Source of the DNA: Alteromonas stellipolaris
GTDB lineage: Bacteria; Pseudomonadota; Gammaproteobacteria; Enterobacterales; Alteromonadaceae
Direction: 5' to 3'
NCBI RefSeq assembly: GCF_001562115.1
Contig: NZ_CP013926.1
Span: forward strand, 3,844,001-3,908,000
Length of the DNA: 64,000 nucleotides
Below are positions 43,649 to 51,439 of this stretch, in pieces. Made by a program: the position numbers and the translations under genes. The stretch's first letter is position 1. Each line of letters begins with the position of its first letter. The notes beneath the pieces were generated by a model. The model saw only the letters and a program-made list of their open reading frames with translations, was not told the DNA's origin and ran no database searches.

Positions 43649-46153
43649 ATGGCAGAGTTACAAGCAGTAAGCGTTACCATAACTTCCTTGAGTGGGGTTG
43701 AGTCGGAATTTGTCCTGTCGCAAAACGGTGAGTTCGATATTGGTCGTTCTGACACTTGCTATTCAAGCATTAATGCTGAGTTATTATCGCGGCGGCATTT
43801 AACGTTGCGCTACACAGATGGGCAGATTTTTGTTACCGATAATAACAGCTCTAATGGCAGCGCTATTGGCGACGTGAGATTGATTGGGGGGCAAACCTAT
43901 GCAGTACAACTGCCCAGTACTATTTTATTGGCCAATGGCAGCATTCACGTTCAGCTTTCATCTGTTGCAGAGCAACTAGCTTCAAATTCACCACCCAATA
44001 CACTAAAACCGACTACGTCATCGCCTTCATCGACTTCACATTTAACCGGACAGGGCTTGAATTTGGCGTCTAATTTGGATGCTGCACCGCAAGGGCCTAT
44101 AACCCACAGCGGATCAGGAAATGACGAGCTTCATCAACTGTTGTTAACCCACGGGCAAGTATTAATTGGTCGTTCTTACGACTGCAATTACGTAATTGAT
44201 TCGCTACAAGCTTCACGCAAACATGCGTTGCTTACGCTTTCTAATAATCGCATTACCCTTAAAGATCTTGATACAACCAATGGCACCTTTGTAAACGGCG
44301 AAAGAATAGCTGGCTCAGTAAACATCACCGCCACTGACGAAATTACTATTGGTACTACAACGTTTGCGATTCAAACCGGAACTGTAGAACTCAAATATGC
44401 CATTGTGGCAGATAATATTGAAAAGGTTTATGCCAAGGGGATAGTTGGCCTGAACACCATGAGTTTGAAAATACCCAGTCAGCAATTTATTGCCCTAATG
44501 GGCCCTTCTGGATGCGGTAAATCAACCCTTTTGAAAGGCTTAAATGGCGCCAATCCTATTACGTCAGGTGCGATTACTGTTCAAGGCTTAAAGCTTAATA
44601 ATAGTAACTACAATACCCTTAAGAAATACATTGGCTACGTGCCCCAAGACGATATTGTGCACGGTGAATTAAGTGTGGAAAAGACCCTTTTTTACGCGGC
44701 CAAATTACGCATTTCAGACGACGTAACAAAGCAGGAAATCAAAAATAAAATTAGTACGGTATTGGCAAGTTTAAACTTAGATACCGACGCTATCAGAAAG
44801 AGTAAAGTGAGTGATTTATCCGGCGGGCAAAGAAAACGAGTATCTATTGCTGTAGAACTACTTAACGATCCTAAAATACTGTTTCTTGACGAACCCACCT
44901 CCCCTTTAGATCCCGAAACTATTGAAGATTTTTTATCGTGTATTAGGCGACTAGTGAGTAAAGGCCAAACGGTTATTATGGTAACGCATAAACCCTCGGA
45001 TTTAGACTATGTTGATCAGGTTATCTTTTTGTCGAAGGGGGGATATCAGACCTACTACGGCGATAAAAACCAGCTGCTTAACCACTTCGAAAAAGACAAT
45101 ATCATTGAAGTGTATTCTATGATGAAAAATCCTAATCAAGGCAAGCGTTGGTACGATCACTGGGTGAGTCAAAACCCGGCTTCTGAACTTAGCGTTAAGC
45201 AGGAAGTACTTGCGAATAAGTCGAATACCGCGCTTTTAGGGCAATATTTCTGGCTATGTGTTCGCTATTTTAATATCAAACTTAACGACCACGCCAATTT
45301 GCTTCTACTGCTTGCTCAGCCTCTTATTATTGGGGGGTTATTGGTCTTCATATTTAGCAAGTTACAGGTCAGCGTAATGTTTATGATGGCGGTTTCCGCC
45401 GTGTGGTTTGGCGTAAGCAACGCTGCCAAGGAAATAGTATCAGAACTGCCCATTTATGAACGAGAACGCATGTATAACCTAAACATCTTTAATTATATTG
45501 CATCTAAATTAACGGTACTGTCGATTATTGCCTGCATTCAAGTTGCCATATTCATCGGGATTACTCATTTAGCTTACAGCGGCGGTAATAGCGTTAATGG
45601 CATTAGTGAAGAGACACAATTATGGAGTATAAGTAGCACCGCGCTCTTTATGCTGCTGTTATCGGTTTCTGCCACCCTATTCGGATTGTTTCTATCAGCA
45701 GTTTTCACTACAACCGAAAAAGTCATGACCTTTGTACCTATCGCCCTTATGCCTCAGATTATGCTTGCTGGTATTATTGCGCCATTAGATAACAATATAA
45801 AAATTCTACTTAGCTATTTAACGTTAGGTCGCTGGGGAACGGAAGGGTTTGCCCACATTCAAGATGAAGCCGCTAGAGAGCTAGGTAAATGGACAAATGA
45901 AAAAGCCGATATTCCTGCTTCGGTTATGCAACGCGTGTTAACTCCACCCACAACGGGAAACGAAAATAATGCCGCAGAATTCACCACACAAGGCGCAATG
46001 CAGCAACTCAATTTATATGACGATAAGTCAGGGATGGTGAGCTTATTTCCTGAAAGTTTTACAGGAGTAATTATTGCCATCACATTGATAAATATATTGG
46101 CTTTCTGTGGATTGTTACTTGCACTTCGAAGCAAAGATAAACGCTTTATTTAG
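43649..46153 (+). CDS. FHA-FHA-ABC transporter (ABCG-type half transporter)
   Basis: This protein has about 834 residues from ATG 43649; a TTG at 43604 overlapping the previous stop codon is the alternative. FHA 1 (about 1-100: FDIGRSDTC, LSRRHLTLR, NNSSNGS) and FHA 2 (about 165-255: VLIGRSYDCNYV, ASRKHALLT, DTTNGTFVNG) precede an ABC ATPase. The ATPase has GPSGCGKST, the LSGGQRKR signature and Walker B (ILFLDEPTSPLDP, where family members usually have SGLDP). About six membrane helices close the protein. Mycobacterium tuberculosis Rv1747 has the same FHA-FHA-ABCG layout and is controlled by the kinase PknF. Phospho-control by the kinase at 37123 is therefore a reasonable inference; the exported substrate is unknown. 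Confidence 0.9.
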   Translation: MAELQAVSVTITSLSGVESEFVLSQNGEFDIGRSDTCYSSINAELLSRRHLTLRYTDGQIFVTDNNSSNGSAIGDVRLIGGQTYAVQLPSTILLANGSIHVQLSSVAEQLASNSPPNTLKPTTSSPSSTSHLTGQGLNLASNLDAAPQGPITHSGSGNDELHQLLLTHGQVLIGRSYDCNYVIDSLQASRKHALLTLSNNRITLKDLDTTNGTFVNGERIAGSVNITATDEITIGTTTFAIQTGTVELKYAIVADNIEKVYAKGIVGLNTMSLKIPSQQFIALMGPSGCGKSTLLKGLNGANPITSGAITVQGLKLNNSNYNTLKKYIGYVPQDDIVHGELSVEKTLFYAAKLRISDDVTKQEIKNKISTVLASLNLDTDAIRKSKVSDLSGGQRKRVSIAVELLNDPKILFLDEPTSPLDPETIEDFLSCIRRLVSKGQTVIMVTHKPSDLDYVDQVIFLSKGGYQTYYGDKNQLLNHFEKDNIIEVYSMMKNPNQGKRWYDHWVSQNPASELSVKQEVLANKSNTALLGQYFWLCVRYFNIKLNDHANLLLLLAQPLIIGGLLVFIFSKLQVSVMFMMAVSAVWFGVSNAAKEIVSELPIYERERMYNLNIFNYIASKLTVLSIIACIQVAIFIGITHLAYSGGNSVNGISEETQLWSISSTALFMLLLSVSATLFGLFLSAVFTTTEKVMTFVPIALMPQIMLAGIIAPLDNNIKILLSYLTLGRWGTEGFAHIQDEAARELGKWTNEKADIPASVMQRVLTPPTTGNENNAAEFTTQGAMQQLNLYDDKSGMVSLFPESFTGVIIAITLINILAFCGLLLALRSKDKRFI

Positions 46154-46257
46154 CCTTAACTGTTGCAGTGAATTAGTAGCAGAGGATTAGCCGCGAGAAA
46201 TTTTTGATAGTAAAGTTTGCACAAGAAAATGGCAGCGAGTAGTTTGCGGTTAGCCAT

Positions 46258-46284
46258 TAGCGGCAGTAGTCTTACCTGCCGCTA
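46258..46284. other. Hairpin between converging genes
   Basis: TAGCGGCAG (46258-46266) and CTGCCGCTA (46276-46284) form a 9-bp stem with a 9-nt loop, between the ABC gene end and the helicase stop. No T tract is evident on either strand, so termination is uncertain. Confidence 0.35.
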
Positions 46285-46292
46285 TGATAATC

Positions 46293-47684
46293 TTAAGCTT
46301 TACTCGTTGGCGCTCTACGCGAGCTAGGTTTGCCAGCGTTTGAACGACCTGAACCACTAGGTTTTCCAGAGCCGCCTGGCTTGCCAGAACCGCCCGGTCT
46401 GCCCTGCCCACGAGGTCCATTTCGGCTACCTGAACGACGTGCGGGCCTGTCACCTTGGCTATTACCGTTACCATTGCCACCTTGAGATTGGCGCGGACGC
46501 TTAGGCTTGTTTGGCTTTTTAGGCGCTGACAATGTAGTTTCTGGTACTTTAGCTTGAGGCTCGAAACCTTCAATAACGTGGCGCGGAAGCAGTTGTTGAA
46601 TAAGGGTTTCGATATCTTTAAGTTGATCTAGTTCATCAATACTAACGAAAGACCATGCTTGACCACTCGCCCCTGCTCTACCAGTTCTGCCAATTCGGTG
46701 AACGTAATCAGCTGGCGTGTTTGGCAAGTCGATATTAATAACAATCGGTAGCTCGTTGATATCGATACCTCGGGCAGCGATATCAGTTGCTACTAGCACA
46801 TCAATGTCACCACTTTTAAACTCAGACAGCGCCTTAGTACGTGCACCTTGGCTTTTATTGCCATGGATTGCTGCACTGGGAATACGCGCTCGACTCAGTT
46901 TGTCTGCAATACGGTTAGCGCCATGCTTAGTTCTACTAAACACTAACACCTGCTTCCAACCATTTTTCTTAATTAGACTAATTAAGGCTGCTGTTTTTTT
47001 AGACTTGTCGATAGGCACTAAATGCTGCAGAACGGTTTCAACAGTAGTATTAGCAGGTGCCGTAGACACTTTTTCAGGGTTGTTCGTAATAGTTTGCGCC
47101 AGCGTGGTTATTTCAGACGAGAACGTGGCTGAGAACAATAGAGTTTGTCGCTTAGTTGGCAACAATTTAAGAATACGCTTTATGTCATGGATGAAGCCCA
47201 TGTCTAGCATTCTATCCGCTTCATCTAACACCAAAGTTTCTAGTTGGCTGAATTTCACCGCGTTTTGTTGGTAAAGGTCAAGCAAGCGGCCTGGGGTGGC
47301 GATAAGTACATCAACACCTGAGCGTAGCGCTTTCATTTGCGGGTTAATACCCACACCACCAAACACCACGGCGGTTTTAAGTGGCAAAAATTCACTAAAC
47401 GATTTTACGTTTTCTTCCACCTGAGCCGCGAGTTCACGGGTTGGCGTTAAAATAAGTGCGCGAACACAATTAGATGCAGCGGGTCTGCCATCCAATAAAC
47501 GGTGTAGCAAAGGTAAAGAAAAGCCCGCGGTTTTACCTGTACCTGTTTGTGCTGCTGCCAGTATGTCTTTGCCTTCAAGAATAATGGGAATAGCTTGCTG
47601 CTGAATTGGCGAAGGCGTTGTATAGCCCTGTTTTTCAATAGCTTGTAGTAGCGGGGCAGCTAGGCCCAACTCAGAAAAAGACAT
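46293..47684 (-). CDS. rhlE: DEAD-box RNA helicase, RhlE-like
   Basis: This 463-residue ATP-dependent RNA helicase carries the family motifs in order: the Q-motif region ([19 protein letters not shown]), [33 protein letters not shown] and [10 protein letters not shown]. The tail is basic and Gly/Arg/Ser-rich ([20 protein letters not shown]), typical of RhlE-type RNA-binding extensions. The start is 47684, after AGGAG. A small hairpin in its leader (47710-47726) may matter for control. It converges with the ABC transporter gene and marks the right edge of the phosphosignalling cluster. The subtype name is by resemblance. Confidence 0.9.
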   Translation of the reverse strand: MSFSELGLAAPLLQAIEKQGYTTPSPIQQQAIPIILEGKDILAAAQTGTGKTAGFSLPLLHRLLDGRPAASNCVRALILTPTRELAAQVEENVKSFSEFLPLKTAVVFGGVGINPQMKALRSGVDVLIATPGRLLDLYQQNAVKFSQLETLVLDEADRMLDMGFIHDIKRILKLLPTKRQTLLFSATFSSEITTLAQTITNNPEKVSTAPANTTVETVLQHLVPIDKSKKTAALISLIKKNGWKQVLVFSRTKHGANRIADKLSRARIPSAAIHGNKSQGARTKALSEFKSGDIDVLVATDIAARGIDINELPIVINIDLPNTPADYVHRIGRTGRAGASGQAWSFVSIDELDQLKDIETLIQQLLPRHVIEGFEPQAKVPETTLSAPKKPNKPKRPRQSQGGNGNGNSQGDRPARRSGSRNGPRGQGRPGGSGKPGGSGKPSGSGRSNAGKPSSRRAPTSKA

Positions 47685-48194
47685 GGATAACTCCTGGAAA
47701 TAAAAATTAGGTTACGCAACGTAACCGGTCTGCGCTGAAGGGTTATCAGTCTGAAGCAGGTGTAAAACGGTAAAGTTCGTAATGTGAAACGCGAGAGGGA
47801 CTTGCAATAGTAATTATAAAAGCAGAAACAATTATCAAATTAAAATAGTACCTACAAAATGCGGGCGCATATTACCACTGTTTAGCCTCACTCGCTAGGT
47901 TAATTTTTAACCTTGATCGTTAAGCTCGTATGCATAGATACAAGAAATGGTATAACGGTGATTCTATATTTCCGTTTTCAATACGTAATTATCGAATTCG
48001 CTTGAAAGCGCTTATTCAAAGTTGCGTGCAAAACAGCCTATTATTGACTATCTCATTAGTGAAAACGCAGTGGTTTACACCATTTTGCCAGTAAGTTAAG
48101 AGAAAAATCATTTGCAGTAAAAAAGACGGGCTACCAGAAGTAAGGGTAAGCCCCTTACTCTGGCAGCAACTTGTAGAATTGACGGTTTTCTTGA
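47685..48194. other. Helicase leader/promoter region and eda terminator
   Basis: This 510-nt gap holds GGTTACG/CGTAACC (47710-47726), a 7-bp hairpin with a 3-nt loop, 25 nt before the helicase start. It also has AT-rich promoter-like sequence and, at the far end, the eda terminator. No ORF is supported. Confidence 0.5.
48119..48168 (-). terminator. Rho-independent terminator of the kdgK-eda unit
   Basis: On the minus strand a long stem forms between CCAGAGTAAGGG (48163 leftward) and CCCTTACTTCTGG, with a single bulged base. It extends through GCT/AGC pairs and leads to a T6 tract (A bases at 48119-48124). Confidence 0.75.
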
Positions 48195-48809
48195 CTATTT
48201 AACGTCTAGGCACGCATCAGTAATAGCTTGCCAGTTTTTCGCTTCAACCCACTCAGGCTTTGCTACCCACGTTCCACCCACAGCAAAGATATTGCTCATG
48301 GATAGGTAGTCTTGGTAGTTACTTTCCGATACACCGCCAGTTGGACAGAAACGTGTATCTTTAAATAGACCACCAACGGCTTTTAAGAATGCAGCACCAC
48401 CTGAAAGTGACGCTGGGAACAACTTCATTTCACGAAAGCCATGTTCTCTTGCTAATACAATATCAGCAACGGTGGAAACGCCTGGTAATACAGGTAATCC
48501 ACAAGCTGTTAATGCTGTGAGTAAGCGCTCGGTGACGGCTGGCGTCACTATGAAATCAGCGCCCGCGTCTTTAGCAATTTTCAATGAAGCTTCATCGATA
48601 ATCGTTCCCGCGCTTACAATCATTTCAGGTAGAGCTGCTTTTATCGCTGTAATGGCTTCGGCAGACTTTTCTGAGCGAAGTACCACTTCTACCGTGCGCA
48701 AGTTCGCTTCATACATCGCTTTAGCGATATCTACACCATCGTCTGCGTTATTGACTTGGATAATAGGTAAAAGCTTCTGCTCTCCCATAATTGAAGATAT
48801 AGAATTCAT
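48195..48809 (-). CDS. eda: KDPG aldolase (2-dehydro-3-deoxy-phosphogluconate aldolase)
   Basis: This 204-residue class I aldolase splits KDPG into pyruvate and glyceraldehyde-3-phosphate, the last step of alginate breakdown and of the Entner-Doudoroff route. The Schiff-base lysine is Lys129 in KLFPAS, and the catalytic glutamate is Glu41 in VEVVLRS, where the usual form is LEVTLRT. FCPTGGV is the phosphate loop. It lies 29 nt after kdgK in the same orientation, so the pair forms a KDG-to-triose unit. The slightly variant Glu-loop suggests the catabolic-cluster paralogue rather than a core copy elsewhere in the genome, which is inference. Confidence 0.92.
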   Translation of the reverse strand: MNSISSIMGEQKLLPIIQVNNADDGVDIAKAMYEANLRTVEVVLRSEKSAEAITAIKAALPEMIVSAGTIIDEASLKIAKDAGADFIVTPAVTERLLTALTACGLPVLPGVSTVADIVLAREHGFREMKLFPASLSGGAAFLKAVGGLFKDTRFCPTGGVSESNYQDYLSMSNIFAVGGTWVAKPEWVEAKNWQAITDACLDVK

Positions 48810-48838
48810 AGTTTTCTCTGTGTAATTTTGCGTAAGGA

Positions 48839-49768
48839 TCAGGTTAAATTTTTACTAAAGAGGCTATAAGCGGTGGCATCCACAATGGCGCCTTTGTGCT
48901 GGATAACAAATCCCGCGCTTTTGGAGGCTTTCTCGACCGCTTCTTTTTGTGACGAATCTTCTAGTCTTGCCCCAAGATAAACGCCGTTGAAGGCATCTCC
49001 TGCAGATGTTGTATCGACCACATTCTCAACGGGCGTAAGCGGGACTTGAGATATATCGCCCTGCTGGTTGATAACGGTAACAGCGTCACTGCCATTTTTT
49101 ATAATCACTTCGTCGAAGGTGTAATCACTTAAAAATTTCAGTGTTTCGTCAATAGTGTCTATGCCATATAAGAAGTTGAAGTCTTCAATACCAGGAAGAA
49201 TAATATCTGCTAGCTCATAAGCTTTAGCATAGAGACGCTTGGCGTCGTCTTTACTTTTCCACAACGAGGGGCGGTGATTGATATCAAAGACTAACTTAAC
49301 GCCAGCCGACTTTAATCGGGTTAATAAAGAAAAATACGTCGAAAGGTCTTCTTCGTTTATTATCGCTAAGCTAATGCCACTAAACAACACCATGTCGAAG
49401 GCGGTCATTGCGGCAATATCGTTGCTGTCGAGGGTTTGCATCATGCTTTTTGCAGCAGAATCCGAACGCCAATAAACAAACGAGCGTTCACCAGTATCGT
49501 CAGTATAGATACGGTAAAGACCTAGGTGCTTCTCTTCATGTCTGCCAATAAATCGTGGATTTATTCCTTCATTGACAGCATGCATGACCATTTCATCACT
49601 TAACGCATCCTTGCCAACGGCACTGATGTAATAAACATCATGTTGAGGAAATGTACGTTTCATATAAACGGCTGAATTATACGTGTCACCTGCGAAACCT
49701 TGAGAGAGTAAGCCGTTTTCGGCTTCTCTAAGCTCTGACATACATTCGCCAATAAAACCAACTCTCAT
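48839..49768 (-). CDS. kdgK: 2-keto-3-deoxygluconate (KDG) kinase, PfkB family
   Basis: This 309-residue sugar kinase phosphorylates KDG to KDPG with ATP. PfkB features are the N-terminal GECMSELRE and FAGDTYNSAVYMKR (substrate side), FDINHRPSLW, and the C-terminal anion-hole motif DTTSAGDAFNG with its catalytic Asp. The DINHRPSLW block is characteristic of KDG kinases within the PfkB family. It is the first gene of the kdgK-eda unit and is divergent from the complete GntR gene; the shared 493-nt region has two TTACCAA boxes. Confidence 0.92.
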   Translation of the reverse strand: MRVGFIGECMSELREAENGLLSQGFAGDTYNSAVYMKRTFPQHDVYYISAVGKDALSDEMVMHAVNEGINPRFIGRHEEKHLGLYRIYTDDTGERSFVYWRSDSAAKSMMQTLDSNDIAAMTAFDMVLFSGISLAIINEEDLSTYFSLLTRLKSAGVKLVFDINHRPSLWKSKDDAKRLYAKAYELADIILPGIEDFNFLYGIDTIDETLKFLSDYTFDEVIIKNGSDAVTVINQQGDISQVPLTPVENVVDTTSAGDAFNGVYLGARLEDSSQKEAVEKASKSAGFVIQHKGAIVDATAYSLFSKNLT

Positions 49769-50114
49769 GCTACACAGACTCCAATTTAATATGCACTGTC
49801 TACTTAACGTAGTAGCCGTTCAATCCGAAGGCCAGCGAAAGGTTGATTACAGATAGACTTCGCTTACCTAATCGCCACTTTTATGGGACTATCGTCGATA
49901 TCGTTCACTGCTATCCAGTATAACTAGATATGACAGCTGTCTCGCCTAATCGCACTGAACCTATACTGATTTCACTTTTTGCTCGCCAACCATGGCCATA
50001 TAAGCCATTTACGATGTTCATTTTGTGTAAAAGAAATGTCACACGAAAAACACAATCTAACCAATTGGACGACCAAATACAACCAATTTATTTTACCAGA
50101 GCAATGACCAGTTA

Positions 50115-50121
50115 TTACCAA
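50115..50121. promoter_or_regulatory. Candidate operator TTACCAA
   Basis: This box lies within TTATTACCAAG in the shared kdgK/GntR promoter region, in the same orientation as the box near the regulator start. Confidence 0.35.
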
Positions 50122-50232
50122 GCATGAATATCTAGAAATTTAATCATGCTTTTATTTGTGATTAGCATTGCGATATTTGTCGCACTTTGCGAATAGACAC
50201 ACTTTCAGGCTACAATCTGTGTAACAGCGACG

Positions 50233-50240
50233 TTACCAAT
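50233..50240. promoter_or_regulatory. Candidate operator TTACCAAT next to the GntR start
   Basis: It ends 21 nt before ATG 50262, overlapping where the promoter or ribosome-binding zone should be. Autoregulation is inferred from position. Confidence 0.4.
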
Positions 50241-50261
50241 ATATGTAAATAAGGTTAAAAC

Positions 50262-50993
50262 ATGAAATCTCGCCGGCTTTTCTGGAGTATTGTAGAAAAA
50301 CTCGAAGACTTAATCGATCAAGGTATATGCCCAGCTGGGAGTCGACTGCCAGCGGAACGAGAGCTAGCACAGACCTACAACGTGAGCCGCCCTACTATTC
50401 GTGAAGCAATAATCGCACTAGAGGTTCGCGAACGAGTGGAAGTGAAAACTGGATCAGGTGTTTATGTAATAGCGCAAAAAAATCCCCAGCACACAGTAAA
50501 ACCTATTAGTGCTTTCGAGCTTACTCAAGCCAGAGCATTGATTGAAGGAGAAGCTGCTGCGTTGGCCGCATCTACGATAAGCGACGACGAGGTGACTGCG
50601 CTTAAAAAAGCCTTGTCAGATATGGCCTCCCCCGCTCTTGCTGATGAAGCGGACCAACGTTTCCACCATATTATTTCCCAAGCCACACATAACCATGCAG
50701 TGCAGCTTTCGGTTGAAAATTTATGGGAGCTTCGTCGTTCAACACCTGAAATAGTGGCGGCCTATAACGATGTCTGCTCTCAAGGTATTGACCAACGAAT
50801 AAAAGAGCACACGGAAATTTTCAACGCAATTGCTAGCAACGACACGGCAGCGGCTCGCAAAGCCATGCACAGCCATTTTAACCGTTTAATAAATGCATTA
50901 TTTGATGCTAGTGAAGCAAGAGAGTTAGAAGAGGTTAAACGCAAGACGGATAAGACGAGGGGCTTATATTCAATTTCTCATCTAAGTAAATAA
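50262..50993 (+). CDS. GntR/FCD transcriptional regulator of alginate genes (putative)
   Basis: This 243-residue regulator starts at ATG 50262 after AAGG. Residues about 1-75 are the winged helix typical of GntR proteins (GSRLPAERELAQTYNVSRPT, IREAIIALEVR). Residues about 85-230 are an all-helical FCD ligand domain with conserved metal-site-type residues (FHHIIS, HSHFNRL). It is highly similar to the truncated regulator at the left edge. It is divergent from kdgK and near TTACCAA boxes, so it probably senses an alginate-derived keto-deoxy acid such as KDG or KDPG. Both the ligand and the regulon are inferred. Confidence 0.92.
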   Translation: MKSRRLFWSIVEKLEDLIDQGICPAGSRLPAERELAQTYNVSRPTIREAIIALEVRERVEVKTGSGVYVIAQKNPQHTVKPISAFELTQARALIEGEAAALAASTISDDEVTALKKALSDMASPALADEADQRFHHIISQATHNHAVQLSVENLWELRRSTPEIVAAYNDVCSQGIDQRIKEHTEIFNAIASNDTAAARKAMHSHFNRLINALFDASEARELEEVKRKTDKTRGLYSISHLSK

Positions 50994-51045
50994 ATCACCT
51001 GTCTCGCTTAAATGGTGAAAATCCTTTTGCGTTTAGCACAAACAA

Positions 51046-51069
51046 AACAGGCTTCTTTCGAAGCCTGTT
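51046..51069 (+). terminator. Hairpin after the GntR gene
   Basis: A perfect 10-bp stem, AACAGGCTTC (51046-51055) with GAAGCCTGTT (51060-51069), has a TTTC loop. There is no T tract on the plus strand, so efficiency is uncertain. Confidence 0.6.
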
Positions 51070-51245
51070 ACTTAGTAGGGTACTCAGAGTATTTTTATTT
51101 TTCTTGATATGAGTTTGTATTTGAGTAAATCTGTTTTTACTAATACGGATGTCTAAAAAGTAGCGCGTCAGCATTAGTCGCGTTAACTTCAGCTCAAAAT
51201 ATATAAACATCACGCCACTTTGTCAACCACAAACAAGAAAAGATA

Positions 51246-51266
51246 TTACCAATAAGCATTACCAAT
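51246..51266. promoter_or_regulatory. Candidate operator: TTACCAAT direct repeat, 13-nt spacing
   Basis: Identical boxes start at 51246 and 51259, with the same 13-nt spacing as the pair at 22401/22414. They lie upstream of the MscS gene, which has no evident link to alginate. Confidence 0.4.
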
Positions 51267-51439
51267 AAATAATGAGCGCCTATAACGTTAGGTTCATCAA
51301 CCAGGATAGTTTTGTATAAATACGTATTCTGTGTACGAAATTGCTTTACGGCATGCAAAAATCAGTTTAAAAAGCGCGCTATTGTTTAGTCTATAATTTC
51401 GAGTATTCTGCTCGTCATGGTTTTGCGAATTATAATCAA

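Larger units (their letters stand above)
49769..50261. other. Divergent promoter region kdgK / GntR
   Basis: This 493-nt gap has no supported ORF. It contains TTACCAA boxes at 50115-50121 and 50233-50239; the latter is 22 nt before the regulator start, a position fitting autorepression. Confidence 0.55.
50994..51439. other. Intergenic region GntR - MscS
   Basis: This 446-nt gap has a terminator hairpin (51046-51069) and a pair of TTACCAAT boxes (51246-51266). No ORF is supported. Confidence 0.5.

Noticed and set aside
30322..46153. Type VI secretion system, suggested by kinase, PP2C and FHA genes together.
   Set aside because: No TssB/C sheath, Hcp, VgrG, ClpV, TssJ/L/M or baseplate gene is present, and the M4-FHA, vWA and ABC parts are not part of that system.
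46717..47274. A 185-codon frame opposite the helicase gene.
   Set aside because: It is antisense to conserved DEAD-box motifs; the composition is a shadow of the real gene.
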